A DNA stretch of 64,000 nt from Pedobacter yulinensis (GTDB lineage: Bacteria > Bacteroidota > Bacteroidia > Sphingobacteriales > Sphingobacteriaceae): NCBI RefSeq assembly GCF_003029735.1, contig NZ_KZ686268.1, positions 186,001 to 250,000 on the forward strand, in the 5' to 3' direction. Below are positions 17,661 to 28,143 of this stretch, piece after piece (the first letter of the stretch is position 1; each line of letters opens with the position of its first letter). A program made the position numbers and the translations under genes. Below the pieces are notes generated by a model that worked only from the letters and a program-made list of their open reading frames with translations, searched no databases and was not told the origin of the DNA.

Positions 17661-18575
17661 TTAAACCAGGCGGTTTTTCTTTAGCCAGATCAGCATCGCA
17701 CCAAACCAGTCACCAGCTTCTTTTTTATTGTTCAGACCAAAGCCATGCCCGCCCGCTTTGTAAATAAACAGCTCTGCAGGTACACCAGCTCCATCGGCCG
17801 CTTCCTTGAACAGCCAGCTGTTGCGCACGGGTACCACCTTGTCATCTTCTGCATGCACCAGGAAGACCGGCGGCGTACGTTTGTTCACCTGTTTATCTGA
17901 AGAAAAATAAATTTTGTCGTTTTCTGCAGGCGCAGGTCCGAGCAGGTTTTTCATGGTGCCTGTATGCACTGACTCTGAAAAGCTGATAACCGGGTACACC
18001 AGAACCGAGAAATCCGGTCTGAAACTGGTTTTTTCTTCTTTATGGATCTGCCTGTCGGCATAATGAACGGTCAATGTCGATGCAAAGTGGCCACCGGCAG
18101 AGAAGCCCATGATGCCGACACGGTTTTTCTTTATACCGTATTTCGCGGCGTTTTTACGTACCAGGTAAATAGCCTGTTGCGCATCCTGCAGCAGTGCAAA
18201 ACGTTTGTCCTGCATGATCTCGTCTGACGGCAGCCTGTATTTCAGTAAAAACGCACTGATTCCGGCTTCGTTCAGGCGCCTGGCCACATCTGTTCCCTCA
18301 TGGGTATAAGCAAGGATGCCATAGCCCCCGCCCGGGCACACGATTACGGCCGTGCCGTTCGATTTCCCGGCCGGCGCAGGATACCAGGTTAGCGTTGGCA
18401 CCGACACCTTGCTGATGCGCAGAATGCCGTCTTTGCTGGTTTCGCCTTTCTCCACATAACTGGCAGGCGTGGGTTTGGAGCCTGGAATCGGGCCGTCGTA
18501 CAATGGGAAGACCTCCTGTGCGTTCAGTTGGTTTAGCATGAGCAGGCAAAAAAGAAAAGTACTCAGTTTTTTCAT
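17661..18575 (-). CDS. Exported alpha/beta hydrolase (acetyl-esterase type)
   Basis: A 304-residue secreted or periplasmic esterase-like hydrolase. The signal peptide is MKKLSTFLFCLLMLNQLNAQ. The oxyanion-hole loop is VIVCPGGGYGIL, the nucleophile elbow is GFSAGG, the acid is in HAEDDKVVPV and the His is in GGHGFGL. This arrangement matches the BD-FAE/acetyl-xylan-esterase-like group, which often removes acyl groups from plant polysaccharides. The actual substrate is unknown. It lies 23 nt after prfB on the same strand and may be cotranscribed with it. Confidence 0.85.
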   Translation of the reverse strand: MKKLSTFLFCLLMLNQLNAQEVFPLYDGPIPGSKPTPASYVEKGETSKDGILRISKVSVPTLTWYPAPAGKSNGTAVIVCPGGGYGILAYTHEGTDVARRLNEAGISAFLLKYRLPSDEIMQDKRFALLQDAQQAIYLVRKNAAKYGIKKNRVGIMGFSAGGHFASTLTVHYADRQIHKEEKTSFRPDFSVLVYPVISFSESVHTGTMKNLLGPAPAENDKIYFSSDKQVNKRTPPVFLVHAEDDKVVPVRNSWLFKEAADGAGVPAELFIYKAGGHGFGLNNKKEAGDWFGAMLIWLKKNRLV

Positions 18576-18598
18576 TCAGCGTTATCGGTTACCGGTTG

Positions 18599-19676
18599 TC
18601 AAAATTCCATCAGGTAGGCTTTCAGAAAATCGTTCAGATCGCCATCCAGCACGGCTTGTGCGTTCGAGGTCTCGTGGTTTGTGCGCAGGTCTTTTACCAG
18701 TTTGTAAGGATGCAGGACATAGTTCCTGATCTGCGAACCCCACTCGATCTTTTTCTTGGAGCCTTCTATAGCGGCCACAGTTTCCATTCTCTTGCGCAAT
18801 TCAACTTCATACAGCTGCGAGCGCAGTAGCCGCATGGCATTGTCTTTATTTTGCAATTGCGACCGCGATTCCTGGTTTTTTATCACAATGCCTGAAGGTT
18901 TGTGGTACAACCGTACCGCAGTTTCCACCTTATTTACGTTCTGTCCGCCGGCGCCGCCTGCCCTGAAAGTCTCAAATTCAATATCACCTGGATTGATATC
19001 GATCTCGATCGTATCGTCGACCAGGGGATACACATAAACCGAAGCGAACGACGTGTGGCGCCGCGCGTTCGAATCAAAGGGCGATATGCGCACCAAACGG
19101 TGTACACCATTCTCGCCCTTCAGGTAACCATATGCAAAATCACCTTCAAACTGCAGGGTAACTGATTTGATGCCGGTAACCTCTCCCTCCTGCGAGTCCT
19201 GCTCGGTGATGCGGTAGCCGTTTTTCTCGCCCCACATCATGTACATTCGCATGAGCATGTAGGCCCAGTCGCAGCTTTCGGTGCCGCCGGCACCTGCTGT
19301 GATCTGCATGACAGCCGGCAGCTGGTCCTCTTTGCTGCTCAGCATGTTCTTAAACTCCAGGTCTTCCAACAGGCGGAGGGTTTGTTCAAACTGCTCCTGC
19401 ATTTCAGTCTCAGACGCATCGCCCGACTGCAGAAAATCAAACATGACCTGGCTGTCCTCTACCGAACCGTTTACCTGCTGCCAGGCGTCTGTCCAGGTCT
19501 TGTTGGCTTTTATATTGGCAAGTACCGCTTCTGCCGCTTTCGGGTCATCCCAGAAACTGGCAGCCAGCGTTTTTTCCTGTTCTTCTGTAACGATTTTTAA
19601 ACGGGCATCAACGTCAAAGATGCCTCCTCAGGGAAGCTGTTCTATCCCTTAAATCCTGAATCTGTTCTTTGGTCAT
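18599..19676 (-). CDS. prfB: Peptide chain release factor 2, with programmed +1 frameshift
   Basis: RF2 recognises UGA and UAA and releases the finished peptide from the ribosome. A 20-codon first frame starts at ATG 19676 ([20 protein letters not shown]) and runs into an in-frame UGA at 19616-19614. A +1 shift at CTT continues as DVDARLK and onward to 18599, giving 358 residues in total. The stop-recognition tripeptide SPF (RISPFDSN) and the catalytic GGQ ([11 protein letters not shown]) are present. The frameshift is the classic autoregulation: low RF2 lets ribosomes pause at UGA and shift. Confidence 0.95.
19613..19628 (-). promoter_or_regulatory. prfB programmed frameshift site
   Basis: Minus strand AGGAGG (19628-19623), 3 nt, CTT TGA C (19619-19613). 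An internal Shine-Dalgarno-like AGGAGG at this short distance from CUU-UGA-C is the canonical arrangement in other bacteria. It implies that the anti-SD of 16S rRNA still acts here, although most Bacteroidota genes lack SD-led initiation. Confidence 0.93.
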
Positions 19677-19681
19677 GGAAA

Positions 19682-19689
19682 CAAAGGTA
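19682..19689 (-). promoter_or_regulatory. -7 box of prfB
   Basis: Minus strand TACCTTTG (19689-19682) ends 5 nt before the prfB ATG (19676). No clear TTG is seen at the expected -33 distance. Confidence 0.45.
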
Positions 19690-19704
19690 AAATAAATTGC
19701 CTAA

Positions 19705-21417
<1,713 letters not shown>

Positions 21418-21423
21418 CCACTA

Positions 21424-21460
21424 ACCCGCCAGCCGGCCATGCTGCTGGCGGGTATTTTTT
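21424..21460 (+). terminator. Rho-independent terminator of pgi
   Basis: ACCCGCCAGC (21424-21433) pairs with GCTGGCGGGT (21444-21453) across a 10-nt loop, followed by ATTTTTT. It begins 7 nt after the pgi stop. Confidence 0.85.
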
Positions 21461-21524
21461 CTTACGCTTTTTACACTTCGCGAAAAAGCTTACCTTTCAC
21501 GGTATTAACTAATTTTATTACATC

Positions 21525-22838
21525 ATGAAAAGAAAATTACTTTTCACCGGCGGCATGCTGGCACTCGGCCTGACTGCTGCTGCGCAAAAGGTACAGTTTA
21601 CAGAATACGACCTCGACAATGGGCTGCATGTCATTCTGCACCAGGACAAAACTGCACCGGTCGTGGCGGTGTCGGTCATGTACCACGTCGGCTCGAAAGA
21701 CGAACAGGTTGGCAGAACCGGTTTCGCTCACTTTTTCGAACACCTGCTTTTTGAAGGCTCTAAAAACATTAAGCGTGGCGAGTTTATGAAGATCGTAAGC
21801 AGCAACGGCGGTCAGAACAATGCAAATACCTCGCCCGACCGGACTTTCTATTATGAAGTGTTCCCCGCCAACCAACTCGAACTGGGCCTTTGGCTGGAAA
21901 GTGAGCGCATGCTGCACCCCGTTATTAACGATGTAGGCGTTCGGACCCAGAACGAAGTGGTCAAAGAAGAAAAACGGTTGCGTGTAGATAACCAGCCTTA
22001 TGGCAAGTTTACCGAACGCATCTTCGCGCACTTGTTCGACGGGCATCCATACCGCTGGCAGCCCATTGGTTCTATGGAAGATCTTGACGCCGCAAAACTT
22101 GACGAGTTCCTCGCTTTTTTCAAAAAATTCTATGTTCCAAACAATGCTGCACTTGTCATTGCCGGCGACATCGATGTGGCCAAAACCAAAACGCTGGTAC
22201 AAAACTATTTTGCTGAAGTGCCTAAAGGCGCACCCGTACAAAGGCAGAAGGCCGAACTTAAACCGATCAGTAAACAGATCATTGATACGGCCTACGATGC
22301 GAACATCCAGATTCCTGCGGTATTCGCTGCTTATCGTGTGCCCGGCATGGCAGATAAAGACTCGCACGCACTGCAAATGATTACCTCAATCCTTTCGGGC
22401 GGGGCAAGCTCGCGTTTGAACCGGAAAATGGTCGACGAAAAGAAAAATGCCCTGCAGGTAGCTGCTTTCAACTACTCGCTGGAAGATTACGGTGCCTACA
22501 TTACACTGGCCCTGCCCAACCGCAATACCCCGCTCGATTCGCTGCTTGCTGACATTGACGTCGAAGTGGCGCGCATTCAAAATGACCTGATCCCTGAAAC
22601 GGAATACCAGAAAGTGCTGAACAAATTCGAGAACAGTTATGTCGGCGCCAATTCCAGAATGATCGGCGTGGCCGAAAACCTGGCAAACGGTTACACTTTC
22701 CATAACAAAAACACGAACAGCATCAATGAAGAGCTGGAACAGATCAGGAAAGTAACCCGAGAAGACATCCGCTCGGTAGCCAGGAAATACCTGAACAAAG
22801 ACCAGCGAGTTGTTTTGTATTACCTGCCAAAAAAATAG
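21525..22838 (+). CDS. M16 family zinc protease, catalytic subunit
   Basis: A 437-residue exported insulinase/pitrilysin-family peptidase. The signal peptide is MKRKLLFTGGMLALGLTAAA. The inverted zinc motif HFFEH (HxxEH) lies in GRTGFAHFFEHLLFEG, with the distal Glu in the EVVKEEKR region. The C-terminal half is the second M16 domain (LSGGASSRLNRKMV). It lies 24 nt before a second M16 gene that lacks the zinc motif, so the two probably form an active/inactive heterodimer in the periplasm. Substrates are likely short peptides (known of the family). Confidence 0.92.
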   Translation: MKRKLLFTGGMLALGLTAAAQKVQFTEYDLDNGLHVILHQDKTAPVVAVSVMYHVGSKDEQVGRTGFAHFFEHLLFEGSKNIKRGEFMKIVSSNGGQNNANTSPDRTFYYEVFPANQLELGLWLESERMLHPVINDVGVRTQNEVVKEEKRLRVDNQPYGKFTERIFAHLFDGHPYRWQPIGSMEDLDAAKLDEFLAFFKKFYVPNNAALVIAGDIDVAKTKTLVQNYFAEVPKGAPVQRQKAELKPISKQIIDTAYDANIQIPAVFAAYRVPGMADKDSHALQMITSILSGGASSRLNRKMVDEKKNALQVAAFNYSLEDYGAYITLALPNRNTPLDSLLADIDVEVARIQNDLIPETEYQKVLNKFENSYVGANSRMIGVAENLANGYTFHNKNTNSINEELEQIRKVTREDIRSVARKYLNKDQRVVLYYLPKK

Positions 22839-22862
22839 CCATCACCAACAAGAAAGATCAAC

Positions 22863-24287
22863 ATGAAAAAACTATATATTTTTGCTGCTGCGCTGGTTTT
22901 TGGCCAGGTCGCTTTTGCACAAAAGATTGACCGCAGCCAGAAACCCAAACCGGGCCCCGCGCCGGTCATCAAGATCGGGGACCCTGTCATCTATAAGATG
23001 AGCAACGGGATCACCGTTTTGGTGGTTGAAGACCACAAATTGCCTAAAATTACGGCCAGTTATTCGATCGATGCCGGTCCGGTAACCGAGGGCAGCAAAG
23101 CTGGCGTTATGACCATTATGGGTTCCATGCTGGGCGAAGGGACGACTTCGAAAACCAAAGCACAGTTTGACGAAGCGGTAGATATGCTGGGCGCCAATGT
23201 TGGCCTGAGCGCATCAGGCGGCAGCGTTTCTGCGCTTACCCGTTATTTCGACCGTGCATTTGCACTTTTTGCCGAAGGATTACAGCACCCTGCCTTCCCG
23301 CTGCCTTCTTTTGAAAAGCTTAAGTCTCAGAACCTGACCGGCCTTAAATCAAACGAGCGCAATGCCAAGGCCATCTCTTCACGGGTAGTGAACGCACTGA
23401 ACTACGGCTCAGACCATCCGTACGGAGAGTTTGTAAGCGAGCAAAGCCTGAATGCCCTGACACTTGACGATGTCAAGGCTGCTTATAAAAAATACATCAC
23501 GCCATCGCGCGGGTACCTTACCTTCGTTGGCGATATCAAGCCGGAGGCGGCGAAAGCACTTGCCCAAAAGGCCTTCGGCGACTGGAAAGGAAGCCAGCTC
23601 AGCCTGCCGCAGCTAAAAAAAGTGAACAACCCGGCCAAAACGGAGATCAACATTGTCGATGTTCCGAACGCCGTGCAGTCTGAGATTACGGTAACCAACC
23701 TGATCGACCTGCCCATGAGCAGTCCGGACTATTTCCCGGTGCTGCTGGCCAACCAGATTTTGGGCGGCGGTGCTGAAGCCCGGCTGTTCATGAACCTGCG
23801 CGAAAAACACGGATTTACCTATGGCGCTTACTCATCGGCCGGCGCAGGCAGGTTCCAGACCACATTCAATGCGTCTGCATCGGTACGCAACGAGAAAGCA
23901 GACAGCGCTGTTGTCGAATTTCTGAAGGAGATTGAAGGCATGCGCAAGAACAAGGTAAGCGCCGAAGAACTGCAAAACGCGAAAAATCTGTATAACGGTT
24001 CCTTTGCCCTCGGTCTTGAAAACCCGGCGCGCATAGCCGGTTTTGCCAGCAGCATCCTGATCAACGGGCTGCCTAAAGACTTTTACCGCACGTATTTGCA
24101 AAAGATCAATGCCGTGACCGCAGAAGACGTTCAGCGGGTGGCAAACAAGTATTTCAATCACGATAACACCCGCGTGGTCATTGTCGGTAAGCGGGACCAG
24201 TTCGATGCCAATTTAAAGCGCCTCGGCTTAAAAGTTCAGGCGTATGATAAATTCGCCGTGCCGGTTGCAGACACCCGGCAGCCTTAA
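22863..24287 (+). CDS. M16 family protein, non-catalytic partner
   Basis: A 474-residue exported M16 homologue. The signal peptide is MKKLYIFAAALVFGQVAFA. The zinc-motif position reads GVMTIMGSMLGEGTTSKT, with no HxxEH, so it cannot bind zinc in the usual way. The second domain is kept (LGGGAEARLFMNLREKHGFTYG), including the Arg/Tyr-type residues (R and Y in REKHGFTY) that inactive subunits supply to the active partner in other M16 heterodimers. Cotranscribed with the preceding gene and closed by a terminator. Confidence 0.9.
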   Translation: MKKLYIFAAALVFGQVAFAQKIDRSQKPKPGPAPVIKIGDPVIYKMSNGITVLVVEDHKLPKITASYSIDAGPVTEGSKAGVMTIMGSMLGEGTTSKTKAQFDEAVDMLGANVGLSASGGSVSALTRYFDRAFALFAEGLQHPAFPLPSFEKLKSQNLTGLKSNERNAKAISSRVVNALNYGSDHPYGEFVSEQSLNALTLDDVKAAYKKYITPSRGYLTFVGDIKPEAAKALAQKAFGDWKGSQLSLPQLKKVNNPAKTEINIVDVPNAVQSEITVTNLIDLPMSSPDYFPVLLANQILGGGAEARLFMNLREKHGFTYGAYSSAGAGRFQTTFNASASVRNEKADSAVVEFLKEIEGMRKNKVSAEELQNAKNLYNGSFALGLENPARIAGFASSILINGLPKDFYRTYLQKINAVTAEDVQRVANKYFNHDNTRVVIVGKRDQFDANLKRLGLKVQAYDKFAVPVADTRQP

Positions 24288-24297
24288 TATCCTGATC

Positions 24298-24331
24298 AAA
24301 GCTTCCGTTGCCGCAGCGGAAGCTTTTTTTT
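24298..24331 (+). terminator. Rho-independent terminator after the M16 pair
   Basis: AAAGCTTCCG (24298-24307) pairs with CGGAAGCTTT (24317-24326), 9-nt loop, running into an 8-T tract (24324-24331). Confidence 0.88.
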
Positions 24332-24395
24332 GTCCCGGCCAGGCAACCTCTATCTGCTCACATCCGTAACCGGAAGTATCGAATCGACAAAACAC

Positions 24396-24932
24396 GTGAC
24401 CCATCTGTTAAATACAGACTTGCTTGAAGGTTGTAGAAAAAGGGACCGCAAGAGCCAGAAGGCCTTGTACCAGCTTTTCTATGGCTTTTGCATGAAGATA
24501 TGCCTCCGCTATGCCCAAGACCGGGACGAAGCGCTTGAGGTAATGAACGATGGTTTTATGCGTGTTTTTCTGAATATAGACCGGTACGATGCCACGCGCG
24601 ATTTCAAGTCCTGGCTGAGTACCATTATGATTAACACCTCGATCGATCATTACCGGTCGAAAATCAGGAAGATTGAAATGGAAGAATTACAGGCGAAACA
24701 CGAAATGGAAGATGCGGAAGGAATTTTGTCGCGGATAAACTATGACGACCTGTTGAAAATGGTGCAGCAGCTTTCTATGGCTTACCGCACTGTCTTCAAC
24801 TTGTTTGTTATCGATGGCTATAGCCATGAGGAAATCGCATCGATGCTGTCGATCAGTATCGGTACATCAAAGTCAAACTTGTTTAAAGCAAGGGAACAAT
24901 TAAAACGAATGCTGCGCGCGCAAAGCCACTAG
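24396..24932 (+). CDS. ECF-type RNA polymerase sigma factor
   Basis: A sigma-70 family ECF factor of 178 residues. Region 2 runs through LYQLFYGFCMKICLRYAQDR and EVMNDGFMRVFLNI with WLSTIMINTSIDHYRS. Region 4 has the helix-turn-helix YSHEEIASMLSISIGTSKSN. The GTG at 24396 (VTHLLNTDLLEGC) gives the normal family length. A TTG at 24330 in the same frame would start inside the terminator and is rejected. The next gene, 19 nt downstream, is probably its regulator. Confidence 0.85.
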   Translation: MTHLLNTDLLEGCRKRDRKSQKALYQLFYGFCMKICLRYAQDRDEALEVMNDGFMRVFLNIDRYDATRDFKSWLSTIMINTSIDHYRSKIRKIEMEELQAKHEMEDAEGILSRINYDDLLKMVQQLSMAYRTVFNLFVIDGYSHEEIASMLSISIGTSKSNLFKAREQLKRMLRAQSH

Positions 24933-24951
24933 CCGCCATTAAAGAAAAGCC

Positions 24952-26097
24952 ATGCAAAACGACCATCAATTTGATAAGGCGCTGCGAAAAAAGGTAGACG
25001 AGAGTGAACCACGCTTTGAGGAAGCCGCATGGGCAAAAATGGAAGAAAAGCTGGACCGGCATGACCGGCGTGTGCTCTTCAGGCGCCTTACGTATGCGGC
25101 TGCGGCAGTTTTGCTGCTTGGCCTGCTGACCTGGCTGTTGTACCCGGCAACGGCGCCGCACAAAGCACCCGCAAAAGATTATACCAGAGGGGACCAGCCG
25201 CAGCACCCGGTTCGGCAGCCGGGCGGCGATACGCTGCAGCATTCCGGCCTGTCAGATCAGACGGCGTCACGACGCTCAGCCCAGCCCGCGCCGCGTTCTG
25301 GTCATGTAAGGCCTCACAAAACGGCCCATACAGCCTATTCCGGCCCCGTGCAGCATGCGCCTGTTTCCCGTAGCGACAAGACAATGCCGGCAAGTCATTA
25401 TGCAGCGCGACCGCAGCAACAGCCACCGGCCGAAACCCCTGCTGCCCCGTCCACAAATTTCACACCTGCGCAGCCGGAAATTCCTCGCCCTGCGCCGCGC
25501 CGCGGCCTGCCGCTCAGCCTGGCTTTCAGCGCCGGGCCGGATTTCAGTTCAACCAGCCACCTGGTGGGCGGGCGGGCAAACATCAGCGCAGGCATGCTGC
25601 TCGGCGTCAATGTGGGCAAGAGACTGACCATTTCTACCGGCGCACGCATCGGCCTGAAGCGCTATGATGCCACGGGCTTACAATACAAAACCGCCGATAT
25701 GCAGCGCATGAGCACCGTATCCGGGATTGATGCGTCCTGTAATGTCCTGGAGATCCCCCTGCAGGCCTCTTACGCCATCGTTGACCAGCCGACCCGAAGG
25801 CTGGAAATCAACGCGGGGCTGTCCAGTTACCTCATGCTCAAGGAAACTTACCGCTTCGATTACACAGAGGCATCCGGTTATAAACCCTATACATTGATCA
25901 AGAACAATGCGAACCAGCATCCTTTCAGTGTGGTGCATGTTTCGGCAGCCTATTACGTTGATATACCACGTACAGCATTTCAGCTTGGTCTGGAACCGTA
26001 CATGAAGGTTCCGCTGCAGGGTGTAGGCGAAGGAAAAGTGCACCTCAAGTCGAGTGGTGTGGCCCTGAATCTGCGTATGCCGCTGGGCACCAGGTAA
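24952..26097 (+). CDS. Single-pass membrane protein with predicted barrel-like C-terminal domain; putative partner of the ECF sigma factor
   Basis: A 381-residue protein with an unusual layout. Residues 1-43 are charged and helical (FDKALRKKVDESEPRFEEAA). A helix follows at about 46-65 (TYAAAAVLLLGLLTWLLY). Residues 70-175 form a Pro/Gln/His-rich linker. Residues 180-381 are a beta-rich domain with barrel-like strands (LAFSAGPDFSSTSHLVGG, LTISTGARIGLKRYDA). No zinc anti-sigma motif is seen. By position it may act as an anti-sigma or signal-transfer protein (inference). The linker is long enough to reach far into the periplasm. No domain name is certain. Confidence 0.7.
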   Translation: MQNDHQFDKALRKKVDESEPRFEEAAWAKMEEKLDRHDRRVLFRRLTYAAAAVLLLGLLTWLLYPATAPHKAPAKDYTRGDQPQHPVRQPGGDTLQHSGLSDQTASRRSAQPAPRSGHVRPHKTAHTAYSGPVQHAPVSRSDKTMPASHYAARPQQQPPAETPAAPSTNFTPAQPEIPRPAPRRGLPLSLAFSAGPDFSSTSHLVGGRANISAGMLLGVNVGKRLTISTGARIGLKRYDATGLQYKTADMQRMSTVSGIDASCNVLEIPLQASYAIVDQPTRRLEINAGLSSYLMLKETYRFDYTEASGYKPYTLIKNNANQHPFSVVHVSAAYYVDIPRTAFQLGLEPYMKVPLQGVGEGKVHLKSSGVALNLRMPLGTR

Positions 26098-26202
26098 ACC
26101 TGTCCTGTTGCAGGCAAGCAGAGTGATGAATAATTCGCTTTGGTTTATGGAAAACTTGCTGTTTGCTCATCTGTTCTGTATACACACTTCAAACATACGA
26201 CA

Positions 26203-26727
26203 ATGAAATTTTTCAATACGCTATTTGTCCTGCTCCTGGTTTCGGCCGGCCTGCAGGCACAGGTCACCGATAAGGCCGAACTGGCCGAACTGATCAAATC
26301 AAAAAAATTCGTTTTTAACGCCAGTGCTGCGCTGCCGCTAAACAGCCTTGATATGAACCGGGTCATGAGCCGCATGCAGGGCGGCATGAACAGCGGCAGC
26401 ATGATCCAACTGAACGGCATGCGGTACGATGTGCGCCTTGACGGCGACACGCTCAAAGCGTACCTGCCTTATTATGGCCGCGCTTTTACCGCGCCTTACG
26501 ATCAAAACGACAACGGAATTAAGTTCAGCTCAACCAATTTCACATACAAGGAAACCCGCAAGAAAAAAGGCGGCTGGGTGCTGGTCTTCAATACAAAAGA
26601 TGTACGCGACAACCACCGGTTTACGCTCGATATTTCTGAGAAAGGCTACGCTACGCTTGTCGCCAACAGCAACAACCGGCAGTCTATTACTTTTAACGGC
26701 ACCATCGACAAACTGAAAGAGGACTGA
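26203..26727 (+). CDS. DUF4251 domain-containing exported protein
   Basis: A 174-residue exported protein. The signal peptide is MKFFNTLFVLLLVSAGLQAQ, fixing the ATG at 26203. The DUF4251 pattern includes LIKSKKFVFNASAALPLN, YDVRLDGDTLKAYLPYYGRA and a C-terminal strand NNRQSITFNGTI. The family is Bacteroidota-specific and has no known function. It ends 1 nt before the end of the convergent cyclotransferase gene. No terminator is visible between them. Confidence 0.85.
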   Translation: MKFFNTLFVLLLVSAGLQAQVTDKAELAELIKSKKFVFNASAALPLNSLDMNRVMSRMQGGMNSGSMIQLNGMRYDVRLDGDTLKAYLPYYGRAFTAPYDQNDNGIKFSSTNFTYKETRKKKGGWVLVFNTKDVRDNHRFTLDISEKGYATLVANSNNRQSITFNGTIDKLKED

Positions 26728-27777
26728 TCAGTTTCTAACCAGGCTGATCTCAAAAATTTTCGGCCATTTTTTTCCGCCTACGAACAGCCTCTTGCGGGCC
26801 TGGTCGTAGGCGATTCCGTTGAGTACGTTATTTGAAGCGGCCATCTCGTCCTTGAAATAATCTTTGGGCAACAGACCGGTCAGGTCTGCTTCGCCGGTCA
26901 CGGCACCAGTGGCCGGATCAATCATGATTATTTTTTCCTGGCCATACACGTTCGCGAAGATTTTTCCGTCTATATATTCAAGTTCATTCAACCGGTCTAT
27001 GGCACCCTTGTCGTCGTAAATTTCGATGAAGCCTTCTTCTTTATAGGTTTCGCGGTTTAAAAACCAGATGCGGTTACTGCCGTCAGATTTGAGCAGCCTG
27101 CTGCCGTCATAACACAAGCCCCAGCCTTCGGGACTGTTCTGGTAAGGAAACGATCCGGTTTGCTCGAGTGTAGCCGCATCATACACAAGGCCTGTTTTTT
27201 CCTGCCAGGTCAGCTGAATAATGCGGTTGCCGACCCTGGTCACGCCTTCAGCAAAATATTTTTTATCGAGGCTCACCTCGCGCATGACTTTTCCTGTAAC
27301 CGGATCAACCCAGCGCAGCCTGGAATGGCCCCGCTGGCCCGTGCTTTCCAGAAATCTGCCCTCATGGAATTCAAGGCCCTGGGTATAGGCGCTTGTATCG
27401 TGCGGAAAAACATTTCGCACTTTGAACGTATACCGGTCAGGTTTGCGGCCTGAACGGATAACGACATTCGTTTGGACCGTATCAATCCTGTTTGCCGTGT
27501 ACACCAGCGCACGCAGCTGCCTGAAACCGAGGCCGAGGGTAGCTGAAGGGAGCGAAAGTGCTTCTTTGCCCCGCTTTCGGGCCAGCGAGCGCCCGTCAAC
27601 ATGGTAAACAACCGAGTCTGGCCGCAAGCTGCCAGGAAGGTCCAGCTGCACTTTGATCGTCTCGCCCGACTTAAAATTTTCGCCCTGAAAGGGTGAGCGG
27701 AAATCGATAAGGTGTGCACGCTCCCTGCAACCGAATGCCAGGCTCAGGAAAATAACATAAAAACAGATCTTATTCAT
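26728..27777 (-). CDS. Glutaminyl-peptide cyclotransferase (glutamine cyclotransferase), lipoprotein
   Basis: Turns N-terminal glutamine of peptides into pyroglutamate. The 349-residue form starts MNKICFYVIFLSLAFGC, a lipoprotein signal with Cys 17, placing the enzyme in the periplasm or outer membrane. A beta-sandwich-like segment (about 20-120) precedes the five-bladed propeller of the plant/bacterial QC family: HDTSAYTQGLEFHEGRFLES, YFAEGVTRVGNRIIQLTW, EGWGLCYDGSRLLKSDGS, LNELEYIDGKIFANVYG and NVLNGIAYDQARKRLFVGGK. The ATG lies inside the last codons of yraN (8-bp overlap). Confidence 0.9.
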   Translation of the reverse strand: MNKICFYVIFLSLAFGCRERAHLIDFRSPFQGENFKSGETIKVQLDLPGSLRPDSVVYHVDGRSLARKRGKEALSLPSATLGLGFRQLRALVYTANRIDTVQTNVVIRSGRKPDRYTFKVRNVFPHDTSAYTQGLEFHEGRFLESTGQRGHSRLRWVDPVTGKVMREVSLDKKYFAEGVTRVGNRIIQLTWQEKTGLVYDAATLEQTGSFPYQNSPEGWGLCYDGSRLLKSDGSNRIWFLNRETYKEEGFIEIYDDKGAIDRLNELEYIDGKIFANVYGQEKIIMIDPATGAVTGEADLTGLLPKDYFKDEMAASNNVLNGIAYDQARKRLFVGGKKWPKIFEISLVRN

Positions 27778-28141
27778 TGTTAACAGGCCAAAATGCATCT
27801 TCAATGTGCCGGATCACGGGCGCTGCAGCCCTCTGCAGGGTCACGGCCACAATATCAAACCGGATCTCCCCTTTGTGCGACATGGCCGTGATGTAAGCAT
27901 TTGCTGCCCGGGCCAGCCGTCTTTGTTTTGCCAGGGTTACAAAGTCTTCGGGTTCTCCAAAACTGACGTTTGACCGGCACTTCACCTCGACAAAGATCAG
28001 TTTGCCGTCAAGGCTGGCCACAAGGTCAATCTCATCATGCCCGGCCCTCCAGTTCGCGTCCAGGATCTCATACCCCGCTTGCTGCAGGTAAAACGCTGCA
28101 CGCACTTCACCATCTTTCCCGCGGTCATTGTGAATGGCCAT
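27770..28141 (-). CDS. yraN: YraN/UPF0102 family endonuclease-fold protein
   Basis: A 123-residue member of UPF0102, related to archaeal Holliday-junction resolvases and other PD-(D/E)XK nucleases. The motif is visible: GHDEIDLVA, then KLIFVEVKCR (E...D...ExK). The biochemical role is unproven in most species. It lies 2 nt after dnaG and overlaps the cyclotransferase gene, so the three are probably one transcript. Confidence 0.9.
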   Translation of the reverse strand: MAIHNDRGKDGEVRAAFYLQQAGYEILDANWRAGHDEIDLVASLDGKLIFVEVKCRSNVSFGEPEDFVTLAKQRRLARAANAYITAMSHKGEIRFDIVAVTLQRAAAPVIRHIEDAFWPVNNE

Positions 28142-28143
28142 AC

